A stretch of DNA of 64,000 nucleotides, from assembly GCF_022378355.1 (NCBI RefSeq), contig NZ_JAKMAJ010000010.1, positions 41,719 to 105,718 on the forward strand, written 5' to 3'. Origin of the DNA: Brenneria bubanii (lineage in GTDB: Bacteria; Pseudomonadota; Gammaproteobacteria; Enterobacterales; Enterobacteriaceae). The notes beneath the pieces were generated by a model that was not told the origin of the DNA, did not search any database, and saw nothing but the letters and a program-made list of their open reading frames with translations. Shown here piece after piece: positions 40,763 to 51,676 of the stretch (the first letter of the stretch is position 1; every line of letters starts with the position of its first letter). Both the position numbers and the translations under genes were made by a program.

Positions 40763-41695
40763 ATGACAACTAACAACATTGCCGTAATCGGCGAATGCAT
40801 GATCGAACTGTCGCAAAAAGGTACGGATCTAAGCCGTGGATTTGGTGGCGACACCCTGAATACCGCCGTGTATATCGCTCGTCAGGTTGCGCCCGACGCA
40901 TTAGGGGTTCATTACGTCACCGCGCTGGGAACCGATAGCTTTAGTCAAGAAATGACCGCCGCATGGCGGCAAGAAGGGGTGCAGACCGGTCTGATCCAAA
41001 ATCTGGCGCATAAGCTCCCCGGCTTATATTTCATTGAAACTGACGATCGCGGCGAGCGCACATTCTACTACTGGCGTAACGATGCCGCCGCCCGCTACTG
41101 GCTTGATAGCGCCGATGCGGAAAAAATCAGCCGGCGCCTGACGCAGTTTGATTACCTTTATCTGAGCGGCATTAGCCTGGCGATTCTCAACGAAGAGAGC
41201 CGTCAGCGTCTGTTCGCTTTATTAAGCGCCTGTCGCGCCAACGGCGGTAAAATCATTTTTGATAACAACTATCGCCCGCGCCTGTGGCAAAGCAAGGAAG
41301 AGACGCAAAAAGCCTATCGCGGCATACTGTCCTGCACGGATATCGCGTTTCTCACCCTGGATGATGAAGAGATGTTGTGGGGCCCGCAACCGGTGGCCGA
41401 GGTGCTTGAACGCACCCATGGTTTGGGCGTGACCGAGGTCGTGATTAAGCGCGGCGCGGATTCCTGTCTGATCTCACAGCGGGGGCGGGAATTGATCGAC
41501 GTCCCGGCCGTGAAGCTGGCGCCAGAAAAAGTGCTGGATACCACCGCGGCGGGCGATTCTTTCAGCGCGGGCTACCTGGCCGTGCGTCTGACAGGCGGCA
41601 GCGTGCAGGACGCGGCGCGGCGCGGACACCTGACGGCCAGCACGGTTATTCAATATCGCGGCGCCATTATTCCGCGCGATGCGATGCCGGCTTAA
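40763..41695 (+). CDS. kdgK: KdgK 2-dehydro-3-deoxygluconokinase
   Basis: KdgK phosphorylates 2-keto-3-deoxygluconate, the end product of pectin breakdown, to feed KdgA of the Entner-Doudoroff route. The 310-residue PfkB kinase shows IGECMIELS, GGDTLNTAVY, DNNYRPRLW and the catalytic loop DTTAAGDSFSAGYL. A TTG codon directly precedes the chosen ATG at 40763. It sits between a tautomerase gene and yhjJ, as in E. coli, and is preceded by a KdgR-like operator. Confidence 0.96.
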   Translation: MTTNNIAVIGECMIELSQKGTDLSRGFGGDTLNTAVYIARQVAPDALGVHYVTALGTDSFSQEMTAAWRQEGVQTGLIQNLAHKLPGLYFIETDDRGERTFYYWRNDAAARYWLDSADAEKISRRLTQFDYLYLSGISLAILNEESRQRLFALLSACRANGGKIIFDNNYRPRLWQSKEETQKAYRGILSCTDIAFLTLDDEEMLWGPQPVAEVLERTHGLGVTEVVIKRGADSCLISQRGRELIDVPAVKLAPEKVLDTTAAGDSFSAGYLAVRLTGGSVQDAARRGHLTASTVIQYRGAIIPRDAMPA

Positions 41696-41813
41696 TCGGC
41701 AATCGCTGCAGGTCATACACAGAGAACGGGCCGCGACTCAACGGCCTGCTCTGCTATATGTCGGCAATAGCGGCCGTTGCGCGCTGCCCCGCCAGCTCAG
41801 GCATGCATAACGG

Positions 41814-43301
41814 CTACTCTGCGGCAGGCTCAGGCTTGTCATCCGCCGCCTCAGATGCCGCCGCTACGCTATCCGCCGTCGGCGTCATAATCCGGCTATA
41901 GGCTTCCTGAAGCTCCTTCATATGCGCTTCCGGCTCGCCCGGCTGCTGTATCAGCATCAGGGTGGCGTCTTGTGAAAGCCACTGATGCAACTCCTGATTC
42001 AGCGTATCCAGCGTCAACTCGGACAACGACGTCTGGCGCAGTTTTTGGTATTGCTCCGGGGCAATATCCACGACGCCATTTTGCTGTGACCCTAAGCGCT
42101 GATCCATCAGCACGTCAGTGCCGGTGCGGGCATAGGTCGCAAACAGCTTGCCCAGCTCATCCGTTTTACGCGCGACCAGGGCATCAAACTCCTGCTGCGT
42201 CAGCCCGGATTCCCTCAGCTCCGCCAGTTCCCTGGCCAAAAACGTCATCGCCGGCATCACGCCCTCGATAGCGGGAACATCCATATGAATGGCGCACTGC
42301 GCGCGGGTATATAAGACATTACAGTTAAAGCGCAGGTTATCGCTTTTCTGCGAACTTTTCTTTAGCGCCTGCTGCACATGCCAGAACAGGGCTTCCCGCG
42401 CCAGGTCGCTTCGCCAGTAACGAGATAGCGCCCGATCGTCCCGAATCGGGTGCCAGGGCGTATCCCAGATCAGCGACAAGGTATCCTGCTGAGCGGCGGG
42501 ATTGATCAGGCTGATAGCCTGAAGCGGCAGCGGGCTTAACGTCGGCAGCGGAGCCGGCTCTTTACGCTTGCCTTGCAGCGGTGAAAACGCTTTGCCGATT
42601 TGATCGACAATGCTGCGGTGGTCGACATGGCCGACAATATAAAGCGTCATGGCATCCGGCGTGTACCAGTCTTTATAAAATTGCTGCAGCTGCTCACCGC
42701 TTAGCGGCGAGGCGACCGCCTGACCGGGATCGTGGGCCAGCAGCGTCGAGCCCTTCAGGCGATATCGCCAGGCGGGATCTTGCGGGTCGGCCGGGAAGGT
42801 CGCCACTTTGTCGGTTGAGTTCAATGCCGTGCTGATGCGTTGATCGTTGATGGATAGCTGCCCGGCCGTTTCCGACAGCCAATTTAACGCTTCTTTCAGC
42901 AGATCCGGTCGGTTATTCGGCAAACTCAGATTGTAAAATGTGAAATCATAGGACGTAACGGCCGGCGGCAAAAAATGCGTATTTTTCTCTGTTTGTTGCC
43001 ATAGAGAAGAGAGTTGCGTCGCCGAAAAGCTATCGGCGGCCGTTAACGCCAGGCGGGGAATAAAATGAGCGAATCCTGATTGCTGCGCGCTTTCCGCCAG
43101 CGAGCCGGTATTCACCATCAAACGTAACTCGACCCTGTCACCCGGACGCTGCGGGGTTGTGAGTAACTGCCAGGTAAAACCATTATCAAGTTTACCCTGC
43201 TGCCAGGCAGGATCGGGTTGTAGTGTTTCAGCCTGCACGTTGCTGCCGACAACCGCCAGCAACATTCCACCAACTAAAAGTCCTATTTTGGTGCCCTGCA
43301 T
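41814..43301 (-). CDS. yhjJ: YhjJ, M16-like peptidase homologue, likely inactive
   Basis: The 495-residue precursor has a signal peptide ending VQAE and two M16-type domains. The inverzincin HxxEH motif is degraded to GFAHFIPRL, so zinc binding and proteolysis are not expected. This matches the E. coli YhjJ family, probably a periplasmic non-catalytic scaffold or binding protein. The C-terminus is a Glu/Ala-rich tail. It converges with kdgK. Confidence 0.88.
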   Translation of the reverse strand: MQGTKIGLLVGGMLLAVVGSNVQAETLQPDPAWQQGKLDNGFTWQLLTTPQRPGDRVELRLMVNTGSLAESAQQSGFAHFIPRLALTAADSFSATQLSSLWQQTEKNTHFLPPAVTSYDFTFYNLSLPNNRPDLLKEALNWLSETAGQLSINDQRISTALNSTDKVATFPADPQDPAWRYRLKGSTLLAHDPGQAVASPLSGEQLQQFYKDWYTPDAMTLYIVGHVDHRSIVDQIGKAFSPLQGKRKEPAPLPTLSPLPLQAISLINPAAQQDTLSLIWDTPWHPIRDDRALSRYWRSDLAREALFWHVQQALKKSSQKSDNLRFNCNVLYTRAQCAIHMDVPAIEGVMPAMTFLARELAELRESGLTQQEFDALVARKTDELGKLFATYARTGTDVLMDQRLGSQQNGVVDIAPEQYQKLRQTSLSELTLDTLNQELHQWLSQDATLMLIQQPGEPEAHMKELQEAYSRIMTPTADSVAAASEAADDKPEPAAE

Positions 43302-43954
43302 GTGAACCCCTACTTAAATAACCATCCAACATTCATGTGGTTGTTGTTGATAATCACAGTGGCCTTGCGCTTGCCACCAAACTCTCTCATGAATACATCA
43401 CGGAAAATGGAAAGGCGAAGTGTACCATTCCCTTTGACCACACGCTTTCATCTATGTCACTTCAACAGACTAAATAATATTCAAAAAGGGGAAATATCGG
43501 GGATTGACCTGGCCGCAAGAGATGCGGTGGTGGAGATTGCGCCGTGTTACAACAACCGCGTCACGCAAGGCGTATGCAAAATACGCCGCCATTTTTACAT
43601 CAAGGTTCAATATGTTTCTCGTGGCCAACACGCCAAACGTCGGCGGATAGGTACAGCCGGGCATTTGACGACGATTATTTACATTTTCTCCTTAATTTTT
43701 CCACGATTCGTTAAACATTAGCGGATAAAGTGATTTACGGCGGTCATGCCGTAGTAGTCATGATTCAAGCTTTAATATTATTCGGTCAAACATTGAAGTA
43801 ATCAGGACGATCGCCGGGGAAGACAACCATTCCTATCGAGAGTCGCGTATCCGCCCGCCTGGGCTAAGGCGTATTTTGCTGGATAGCATTTCCTGTTACT
43901 GATTCTGATTGTTCATACATAGCGTATAAAACTCTGCTGAGGAGCGGCATTTCA
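43302..43954. other. Long intergenic region between yhjJ and acrD
   Basis: This 653-base stretch between divergent genes holds no reading frame with a credible start, Shine-Dalgarno or family resemblance. It is more AT-rich toward acrD and should carry the yhjJ and acrD promoters. Only the GAGGAG Shine-Dalgarno of acrD, near 43940, can be named with confidence. Confidence 0.4.
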
Positions 43955-46900
43955 ATGGCGAATTTTTTTATCGATCGCCCCATTTTTGCCTGGGTATTGG
44001 CAATTTTACTCAGCTTGTGCGGTACTTTGGCGATCGTTTCGCTGCCTATTGAGCAATACCCCGATTTGGCGCCGCCCAGCGTGCGGATCAACGCCAACTA
44101 TCCCGGCGCTTCCGCCCAAACCATTGAAAATACCGTAACGCAGGTTATCGAGCAGAGTATGACCGGGCTGGATAATCTGATGTATATGTCCTCAAACAGC
44201 AGTAACACCGGGCAAGCGAGGATTACGCTGAGTTTTGATGCCGGCACCAACCCCAATGAAGCGCGTCAGCAGGTGCAGAATCAGCTGCAGTCGGCGTTGC
44301 GAAAACTGCCGCAGGCCGTACAGCAACAAGGGGTGACGGTCAGTAAAACCGGCGATACCAATATCCTGATGATTGCCTTTGTTTCCACCGATGGCAGCAT
44401 GGATAAACAGGATATTTCAGACTACGTCGCCAGTAATATTCAGGAGCCGCTCAGCCGCATCAACGGCGTGGGCGGCGTCGACGCCTACGGTTCGCAATAT
44501 GCGATGCGTATCTGGCTCGATCCGCTAAAGCTGACGGATTATTCGCTCATCACCGAAGACGTGGTGTCGGCCATCGAATCGCAAAATAGCCAGGTTTCCG
44601 TCGGCCAGGTGGGAGGAACGCCGTCGGTGGATGACCAACTGCTGAATGCCTCCATTAACGCCCAATCATTGCTGCAAACGCCGCAGCAGTTCAGAGACAT
44701 CACCCTGCGCGTCAATCAGGACGGTTCCGCGGTCACGCTGGGCGATGTCGCCGAGGTCGAACTGGGCGCGGAAAGCTATGACTACCTCAGCCGCTATAAT
44801 GGTCAGGCGGCATCAGGGTTGGGGTTAACGCTGGCATCCGGCGCCAATGAGCTGGAAACGGATAAGCTGGTGCGCGCCCGTATCGAGGAACTGTCGCACT
44901 ATTTTCCCCGCGGGCTGGAGGCCAAAATCGCCTTTGAAACATCGCCCTTCGTTAAGGCTTCTATTACCGATGTGGTGAAAACGCTGTTTGAAGCGGTACT
45001 GCTGGTGTTTCTGGTTATGTATCTGTTCTTGCAGAATTTTCGTGCCACGCTGATTCCCACCATCGCCGTTCCGGTGGTGTTGCTGGGCACCTTTTCGGTG
45101 CTTTACGCCTGCGGATTTAGCCTGAATACCCTCACCATGTTCGCCATGGTGCTGGCGATTGGCCTGTTGGTGGATGACGCCATTGTGGTGGTGGAAAACG
45201 TCGAGCGCGTCATGAGCGAGGAGGGACTTTCCCCGCGCGAAGCGACGCGAAAATCGATGCAACAGGTTCAGGGCGCGCTGGTGGGGATCGCGCTGGTGCT
45301 GTCGGCGGTATTTGTTCCGATGGCCTTTTTCGGCGGTACCACCGGCGCAATCTACCGTCAGTTCTCGATTACCATCGTTTCCTCCATGGTGCTGTCGGTG
45401 TTGGTGGCGATGATCCTCACGCCCGCGCTATGCGCCACCCTGCTTAAACCCGTCGCCAAAGGCCATCATCACGGCCGCAAAGGGTTTTTCGGCTGGTTTA
45501 ACCGCAATTTCAACCGCACGGCGTCACGTTATGAACATGGCGTCGCCAGGATCCTGGTCAGAAGCGGCCGCTGGATGGCGGTCTATCTTGGCATCATCGG
45601 CATGATGGCGTTTCTGTTTATGAAGTTGCCTACATCATTTCTGCCGCAGGAAGACAAAGGCGTGTTCATGACGCAGGTACAGCTGCCGCCCGGCTCAACA
45701 CAGCAGCAGACCTTAAAAGTGGTGCAGAAAATTGAACAGTACTACCTCACCAAAGAAGCGGAAAATGTGGTCTCGGTGTTCTCTACCGTCGGTTCCGGAC
45801 CGGGCGGGAACGGACAGAACGTAGCCCGTCTGTTTGTGCGATTGAAAGACTGGGATGAACGATCGGGGGCGGACAACAGCGCTTTTGCCATTATTGAGCG
45901 CGCCACCAAGGCTTTCCGTAATATCAACGAAGCGCGGGTGATTGCCAACAATCCGCCCTCCATCAACGGATTAGGCAACGCGGCCGGCTTTACCCTGGAA
46001 TTACAGGATCATGCGGGGTTGGGCCACGACTCGCTGGTGCAGGCGCGCGATCAGCTATTATCGATGGCCGGCGACAATCCGGATCTGACCCGGGTGCGCC
46101 ACAACGGCCTGGATGACAATGCGCAGTTGAAAATCAACATCGACCAGCGCAAAGCGCAGTCGTTGGGCGTCGCCATCGACGATATCAACAGCGTGCTGCA
46201 AACCGGCTGGGGTTCGACCTACGTTAATGATTTTATCGACCGCGGCCGGGTGAAAAAAGTCTATGTCCAGGCGGCGGCCAAATACCGCATGCTGCCGGAC
46301 GACATCAGCAAATGGTATGTCCGCAACAGCAACGGCGGAATGGTGCCTTTTACCGCCTTCGCGCACACTTCATGGGAGAGCAGCTCGCCGCGTCTGGAGC
46401 GTTATAACGGTTATTCCTCGCTAGAAATCGTCGGAGAAGCCGCGCCCGGCGTCAGTACCGGGACAGCCATGACCCTCATGGAAAAGCTGGTGAAGCAATT
46501 GCCGGAAGGTATCGGACTGGAATGGACGGGCATGTCCTATCAGGAGAAACTGACGGGAACGCAAGCCCCGGCGCTGTATGCCATCTCGCTGCTAGTGGTT
46601 TTCCTTTGTCTGGCCGCGCTGTATGAAAGCTGGACCGTGCCTTTTTCCGTGATGCTGGTGGTGCCGCTCGGCGTATTGGGCGCCTTGATCGCCACCTGGG
46701 GACGAGGGCTGGAGAACGATGTCTATTTCCAGGTAGGGTTGCTGACCGTGATCGGCCTGGCGGCGAAAAACGCCATCCTTATCGTCGAGTTCGCCAATGA
46801 GATGAATCAACAAGGTCGGGATCTGGTTGAGGCGACGCTGGAGGCATCGCGCCAGCGCCTGCGGCCGATATTGATGACGTCGATGGCGTTCATTTTCGGC

Positions 46901-47068
46901 GTTCTGCCGATGGCCACCAGCAACGGCGCCGGCTCCGCCAGTCAACATGCCGTGGGGACGGGCGTTATCGGCGGCATGGCGTCCGCGACGATCCTCGCCA
47001 TCTTCTTCGTCCCTTTGTTCTTTGTGGTGGTGCGCAGACGCTTCCCGCTGAAATCGAAGCGGCAGTGA
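43955..47068 (+). CDS. acrD: AcrD RND multidrug efflux pump
   Basis: AcrD expels aminoglycosides, bile salts and other amphiphiles with AcrA and TolC. The 1037-residue protein has the same length as E. coli AcrD, 12 helices and two large periplasmic loops. Proton-relay residues D407 and D408 are in [15 protein letters not shown], with a Lys in [17 protein letters not shown]. No membrane fusion partner is beside it, as usual for AcrD. In E. coli acrD is elsewhere and Bae/Cpx-controlled; I see no clear site here. Confidence 0.94.
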   Translation: MANFFIDRPIFAWVLAILLSLCGTLAIVSLPIEQYPDLAPPSVRINANYPGASAQTIENTVTQVIEQSMTGLDNLMYMSSNSSNTGQARITLSFDAGTNPNEARQQVQNQLQSALRKLPQAVQQQGVTVSKTGDTNILMIAFVSTDGSMDKQDISDYVASNIQEPLSRINGVGGVDAYGSQYAMRIWLDPLKLTDYSLITEDVVSAIESQNSQVSVGQVGGTPSVDDQLLNASINAQSLLQTPQQFRDITLRVNQDGSAVTLGDVAEVELGAESYDYLSRYNGQAASGLGLTLASGANELETDKLVRARIEELSHYFPRGLEAKIAFETSPFVKASITDVVKTLFEAVLLVFLVMYLFLQNFRATLIPTIAVPVVLLGTFSVLYACGFSLNTLTMFAMVLAIGLLVDDAIVVVENVERVMSEEGLSPREATRKSMQQVQGALVGIALVLSAVFVPMAFFGGTTGAIYRQFSITIVSSMVLSVLVAMILTPALCATLLKPVAKGHHHGRKGFFGWFNRNFNRTASRYEHGVARILVRSGRWMAVYLGIIGMMAFLFMKLPTSFLPQEDKGVFMTQVQLPPGSTQQQTLKVVQKIEQYYLTKEAENVVSVFSTVGSGPGGNGQNVARLFVRLKDWDERSGADNSAFAIIERATKAFRNINEARVIANNPPSINGLGNAAGFTLELQDHAGLGHDSLVQARDQLLSMAGDNPDLTRVRHNGLDDNAQLKINIDQRKAQSLGVAIDDINSVLQTGWGSTYVNDFIDRGRVKKVYVQAAAKYRMLPDDISKWYVRNSNGGMVPFTAFAHTSWESSSPRLERYNGYSSLEIVGEAAPGVSTGTAMTLMEKLVKQLPEGIGLEWTGMSYQEKLTGTQAPALYAISLLVVFLCLAALYESWTVPFSVMLVVPLGVLGALIATWGRGLENDVYFQVGLLTVIGLAAKNAILIVEFANEMNQQGRDLVEATLEASRQRLRPILMTSMAFIFGVLPMATSNGAGSASQHAVGTGVIGGMASATILAIFFVPLFFVVVRRRFPLKSKRQ

Positions 47069-47224
47069 CACCTTAAAAGAATTGAAAAAAACGCGCAGGG
47101 GAAAAATTAGCCGCCTATATATAGAAAATGGATATAAGTAAGAAGAAACCATCATAGAAAATAAACGACCGTCGCGATTAAAGTAACCGATTACTGTCTG
47201 AAGAAACGGATTCAGGGTAGCGGG

Positions 47225-48931
47225 ATGACGGCATTACTGGATATACAGGGGTTGAGCATTCACTTCCCCGGACATGTGGCGGTGGATAATCTCGACCTGC
47301 GTATCGCCAAAGGAGAAATGCTGGCGCTGGTGGGCGAGTCGGGCTGCGGTAAGTCCACGACGGCGCTGAGTATTATGCGTTTGCTGCCGGCACAGACAAA
47401 GATCAGCGGCGCCATGACTTTCGGCGGCAAAGATCTGCTGCGTTTGGGAGAACGGCAGCTGTCCGATGTGCGCGGCAACGATATCTCCATGATATTTCAG
47501 GAGCCGATGACGTCGCTCAATCCGGTGATGACCATCGGCCGCCAGGTCGAAGAGGCATTGACCCTGCATCTGAAGCTAACCCGGCGCCAGGCGCGCTCAC
47601 GCGCGATTGAACTGCTGAATCTGGTCAAGCTACCCAGTCCTGAGAGCCGCTTTGACGATTACCCCCACCATTTATCCGGCGGACAACGCCAGCGAGTGAT
47701 GATCGCGATGGCGATTGCCTGTCAGCCCGAACTGTTGATTGCCGATGAGCCGACAACGGCGCTGGATGTCACCATTCAGGCGCAGATCCTGGCTCTGATC
47801 GACGATCTGCGGCGAGAGTTGAACATGGCCGTGCTGCTGATCACGCACGATCTGGGCGTGGTTTCCCAGTGGGCCGATCGCGTAGTGGTGATGCATAACG
47901 GCCGCAAGCTGGAGGAAGGCCCCGCCGATCGGATATTAATCCATCCGCAGCACACCTATACGCAAGGACTGCTGCACGCGTCGCTGCATCTGGAACAGGA
48001 TGCGCACTATCGCCGCTCGCGGCTAGCGGAAATTCGTTACGGCGACGAACAGGGCTTCACCCTGTTCCGGCCCCCGGCGCGTACGGCGGAAATGGCTCCG
48101 CCCGTCGCCGCGCCTCAACCGCTGCTGTCGGTCGGCAACCTGACGGTGGCCTATGAATCCGCTCAGGGCGATATTACGGCGGTAAACGATGTTTCCCTGC
48201 GGCTGCATGCCGGGGAAACGCTGGGTCTGGTGGGCGAATCGGGCTGCGGAAAATCTACGCTGTCGCGCGCCATCATGCGGCTGGAGCAGGCGCAGAGCGG
48301 TCAGCTCGTCTTTGACGGACAGGATCTGCTGACGCTGTCGCGCCGCCAGCTGCTGCCCTGGCGCAAGCGTATCCAGATGGTGTTTCAGGATCCTTATGGT
48401 TCGCTCAATCCGCGCCAGCGTATCGATGAGGTCCTGGGCCATGCGCTGGCTATCCACGGCATCAAAGACCGGCGCGAACGCGAGCGGCGCATCGTACGTA
48501 TTCTTGACGACGTCGGCTTACCTCAGTCGGCGCGTCAGCGCTACCCGCATGAATTCTCCGGCGGACAACGTCAGCGTATCGGCATCGCCCGGGCGCTGGT
48601 TTTGCGTCCGCAACTGCTTATCTGCGATGAACCCGTTTCCGCCCTCGATGTTTCGGTGCAGGCGCAAATCATCAATCTGCTGGTGGACTTAAAGACCGAA
48701 CTGGGGCTGACCTATCTGTTTATCTCCCACGACCTGGCGGTCGTGCGCTATATCGCCGACCGCGTTCTGGTAATGAACGACGGCCGCATTGTGGAAGAAG
48801 GCGATCATGAACGCATCTGGCATCACCCCCGGCATCCCTATACCCAAACGCTGCTGGATGCCGTGCCGGGACGAAAAAACCGCGGGCCGCGGCCATCCGC
48901 CGCGCCAGATAGCGCGGTTAGCCCGTTTTGA
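47225..48931 (+). CDS. Peptide-type ABC importer, fused double ATPase
   Basis: The 568-residue protein joins two oligopeptide/dipeptide-type ATPases. Each has Walker [10 protein letters not shown]; signatures are [14 protein letters not shown] and [14 protein letters not shown]; Walker B are [12 protein letters not shown] and [12 protein letters not shown]. The layout resembles GsiA and YejF. It is first gene of a four-gene unit (ATPase, receptor, two permeases) with a near-continuous coding run. The substrate is not determinable; peptides, glutathione, opines and nickel complexes are family options. Confidence 0.92.
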   Translation: MTALLDIQGLSIHFPGHVAVDNLDLRIAKGEMLALVGESGCGKSTTALSIMRLLPAQTKISGAMTFGGKDLLRLGERQLSDVRGNDISMIFQEPMTSLNPVMTIGRQVEEALTLHLKLTRRQARSRAIELLNLVKLPSPESRFDDYPHHLSGGQRQRVMIAMAIACQPELLIADEPTTALDVTIQAQILALIDDLRRELNMAVLLITHDLGVVSQWADRVVVMHNGRKLEEGPADRILIHPQHTYTQGLLHASLHLEQDAHYRRSRLAEIRYGDEQGFTLFRPPARTAEMAPPVAAPQPLLSVGNLTVAYESAQGDITAVNDVSLRLHAGETLGLVGESGCGKSTLSRAIMRLEQAQSGQLVFDGQDLLTLSRRQLLPWRKRIQMVFQDPYGSLNPRQRIDEVLGHALAIHGIKDRRERERRIVRILDDVGLPQSARQRYPHEFSGGQRQRIGIARALVLRPQLLICDEPVSALDVSVQAQIINLLVDLKTELGLTYLFISHDLAVVRYIADRVLVMNDGRIVEEGDHERIWHHPRHPYTQTLLDAVPGRKNRGPRPSAAPDSAVSPF

Positions 48932-48961
48932 TTTTATTGACAGACACAGGGGCAATACATA

Positions 48962-50650
48962 ATGAATAAACCTCCATCAGACAGCAATATCGACGCGCTG
49001 GTTGAGTACGAACTTAACCGCCGCAAGTTTTTGGGCATCTCCGGCGCCATCCTGGCATCGGGGGTATTCGGCGGCATCTGGCCGAGCGAGAGCGCGGCGG
49101 AAATCGGCAGCCTGCCGAATACCGTGTCGGGCGCGGTACGCGGCGGCACGCTGGAAGCGGTGGTGCATCCCGAACCGCCGACGCTGGCGTTCTTTATCAA
49201 CACTTCGACGCCCGGCCGTACCGTCGTCAGCAAGATCTTCGACGGCCTGTTCGACTACGCGCCGGATCTGACGCCCCGTCCCCAACTGGCGGAAAAGGTG
49301 GCGGTATCGGATGACGGGCTGATCGTCACCCTGTCCCTGCGCCGCAACGTGCTGTGGCACGATGGCCAGCCTTTCAGCGCGGCCGACGTGAAATTCTCGG
49401 CGGAACATGTCTGGCGACAATACTCGCCGTTCGCCCGCCGGGTGTTCCAGTACCTGTCCGCGGTGGAGACGCCCGACGAACATACCGTGGTTCTGAGGCT
49501 CTCCAAACCGACGCCGGTGGTGCTCAACGCGCTGGACGTGGTGGCGACGCCTATCCTGCCGCGTCATCTGTATGAAGGCACGGATATTCCCAACAACCCG
49601 TATAACAATAAGCCGGTCGGCACCGGACCTTTCGTGTTCCGCGAGTGGCAGCGCGGCAGCCATATCGCGCTGGAGCGATTCGATAAATACTGGCAGCCAG
49701 AGCGCCCATTCCTGGATAAGCTGCTGTTCAAAATCATCCCCGATGTTTCCGGGCGCGCCACCGCCTTTGAAACCGGCGCCATCCAGTACGGCGAACGCAA
49801 TCCCGTCACGTTCGCCGATGCCGCCCGTCTGGCGAAGCTGCCGAATCTGACGCTGGATACCGACGGCTATAATGGTTTCGCCACTTCATTCTGGCTGCTG
49901 CCCAATCTGCGCGATCCCATTCTGAGCAATCTGAAGGTGCGCCAGGCTATCGCCCATGCCGTCAATAAGGATCTGCTGGTCAGAACCGTGTGGGGAGGCT
50001 ACGCCAAACCGGCGACCGGACCGGTATCCTCGCAGCTCAGTACCTTTTATACCGCCGATACTCAGCAGTATCCGTTTAATATCAAAAAGGCGCAGGCACT
50101 GCTGGATGAAGCGGGATATCCGAAAAAAGCGGACGGCTGGCGTTTTAAGCTCAATCACGATTTCATTCCGTTTGGCGACGACTATCGCCGCACCGGCGAG
50201 TTCATCCGTCAGGCGCTGCGCGCCATCGGCATCGACGTCACGCTGCGCGCGCTGGATCTGGCCACCTGGACGACCAACGTCTTCAAAAATTATGACTACC
50301 AGCTTGCCAGTTCCTGGGGCGTGAACTGGACCGATCCGCAACTGGGCGTTGAGCAGCTTTACTGGTCGAAAGCGGAAAGCAAGGGGACGCCCTGGACCAA
50401 CGCCTCAGGCTACGCCAGTCCGGAAGCCGACGCTATTATCGAGGCGGCGCAGATCGAAGTCGATCCGCAAAAACGTCTGGCGCGCTATCACGATCTTCAG
50501 CGCATAGTACAGCGCGATCTTCCCCAGATTAATCTTTTTGAATTCAAATGGTTCGGCATCTGGGCCCGCAATCTGCGCAACGTAACGGATACGTTCAACC
50601 ACAGTCAGAATAATTTTGCGCAGGTATGGCTGGATAAAAAAGGCGCCTGA
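48962..50650 (+). CDS. Family 5 extracellular solute-binding protein
   Basis: The 562-residue receptor has an N-terminal signal with NRRKFLGISGAILASG, a Tat-like twin-arginine motif, and likely cleavage near SAAEI. SBP family 5 motifs include LSLRRNVLWHDGQPFSAADVKFS, GTGPFVFREW and the C-terminal segment INLFEFKWFGI. The long N-terminus before the signal is unusual. It lies 30 bases after the ATPase gene, with CAGGGGCAAT upstream. Confidence 0.9.
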   Translation: MNKPPSDSNIDALVEYELNRRKFLGISGAILASGVFGGIWPSESAAEIGSLPNTVSGAVRGGTLEAVVHPEPPTLAFFINTSTPGRTVVSKIFDGLFDYAPDLTPRPQLAEKVAVSDDGLIVTLSLRRNVLWHDGQPFSAADVKFSAEHVWRQYSPFARRVFQYLSAVETPDEHTVVLRLSKPTPVVLNALDVVATPILPRHLYEGTDIPNNPYNNKPVGTGPFVFREWQRGSHIALERFDKYWQPERPFLDKLLFKIIPDVSGRATAFETGAIQYGERNPVTFADAARLAKLPNLTLDTDGYNGFATSFWLLPNLRDPILSNLKVRQAIAHAVNKDLLVRTVWGGYAKPATGPVSSQLSTFYTADTQQYPFNIKKAQALLDEAGYPKKADGWRFKLNHDFIPFGDDYRRTGEFIRQALRAIGIDVTLRALDLATWTTNVFKNYDYQLASSWGVNWTDPQLGVEQLYWSKAESKGTPWTNASGYASPEADAIIEAAQIEVDPQKRLARYHDLQRIVQRDLPQINLFEFKWFGIWARNLRNVTDTFNHSQNNFAQVWLDKKGA

Positions 50651-50667
50651 GCGAGAGGCGTAACGCA

Positions 50668-51675
50668 ATGACAGCACGTATTTTATTCCGTTTGCTGCAA
50701 CTGGCCGGGGTGGTTGTCAGTATCGCCACCCTGAATTTCTTTCTGCTTAAGGCGCTGCCCGGCGATCTGGTGGACGTCATCGCCAGCGAAAGCGGCAGCG
50801 CGACGCCGGAATATATTCAGCAGCTTCGCGAGCTTTACGGTCTGGATCGCCATATCGCGGCGCAGTGGGCAGCCTATTTGTTGCAGCTGGCGCAGGGCGA
50901 TCTGGGCTTCTCATTTCGCTTTGGCGAACCGGTATTGGCGCTGATCGTCGATCGGCTGCCGGCGACCCTGCTGCTGGTGGGCGGCGCCCTGCTGCTGTCG
51001 GTGGCGGGCGGCATACTGCTCGGCGTGGCGTCGGCGCGTCGTCCCCACGGCATCGCCGACTCGGCCATTTCCGTACTCTCGACCATCGGCTACTCCGCGC
51101 CGATGTTCTGGGTCGCGCTGATGTTGATCGTGCTGTTCGCCGTCAAGCTTGAGTGGCTGCCCGCCAGCGGCTGGCAGGATATCAACGCCGGTCATTCGGG
51201 GATGGATAAACTGCGGGATATTGCGGCGCATCTGGTGCTGCCGGTGCTGACGCTGACCATTTACTACATGGCGGTTTACGCCCGGATGGCAAGGGCTTCA
51301 ATGATTGAAACCCTATCCGAAGATTTCATCCGTACGGTGCGGGCCAAAGGCGCGCGCGAAGGGCGCGTGATTTTCATCCATGCGTTGCGTCCCGCCGTCA
51401 TTCCTGTGATCACCATGCTGGGGCTGCAAAGCAGCGCCTTGCTGGGCGGCTCCATCGTGGTGGAGACGGTTTTCGCCTGGCCGGGACTGGGGCAACTGTC
51501 GTTTGAAGCGATCAGGAATCGGGATATCCCCATTTTGCTCGGCGTACTGCTGTTCAGCAGCGTACTGGTGGTGGTGTCGAACCTGCTGGTGGATATGGCG
51601 CACGCCGGGTTTGACCCGCGGGTGCGCACGGCCAACGGCAAACGAAGAAAAACCGTAATAAGGAAAGAGAGGTAA
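50668..51675 (+). CDS. Peptide-type ABC permease, DppB-like
   Basis: The 335-residue protein has six helices and the conserved EAA loop RTVRAKGAREGRVIFIHALRPAVIPV. It begins ARILFRLLQLAGVVVSIATLNFFLLKALPGD, a DppB/OppB-type start. GAGAGG precedes the ATG. Its partner follows one base later. Confidence 0.92.
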   Translation: MTARILFRLLQLAGVVVSIATLNFFLLKALPGDLVDVIASESGSATPEYIQQLRELYGLDRHIAAQWAAYLLQLAQGDLGFSFRFGEPVLALIVDRLPATLLLVGGALLLSVAGGILLGVASARRPHGIADSAISVLSTIGYSAPMFWVALMLIVLFAVKLEWLPASGWQDINAGHSGMDKLRDIAAHLVLPVLTLTIYYMAVYARMARASMIETLSEDFIRTVRAKGAREGRVIFIHALRPAVIPVITMLGLQSSALLGGSIVVETVFAWPGLGQLSFEAIRNRDIPILLGVLLFSSVLVVVSNLLVDMAHAGFDPRVRTANGKRRKTVIRKER

Positions 51676-51676
51676 T

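Noticed and set aside
43302..43721. 139-codon plus-strand ORF upstream of acrD
   Set aside because: It lacks a Shine-Dalgarno, resembles no family, and its composition is like intergenic DNA; it probably spans the yhjJ promoter.
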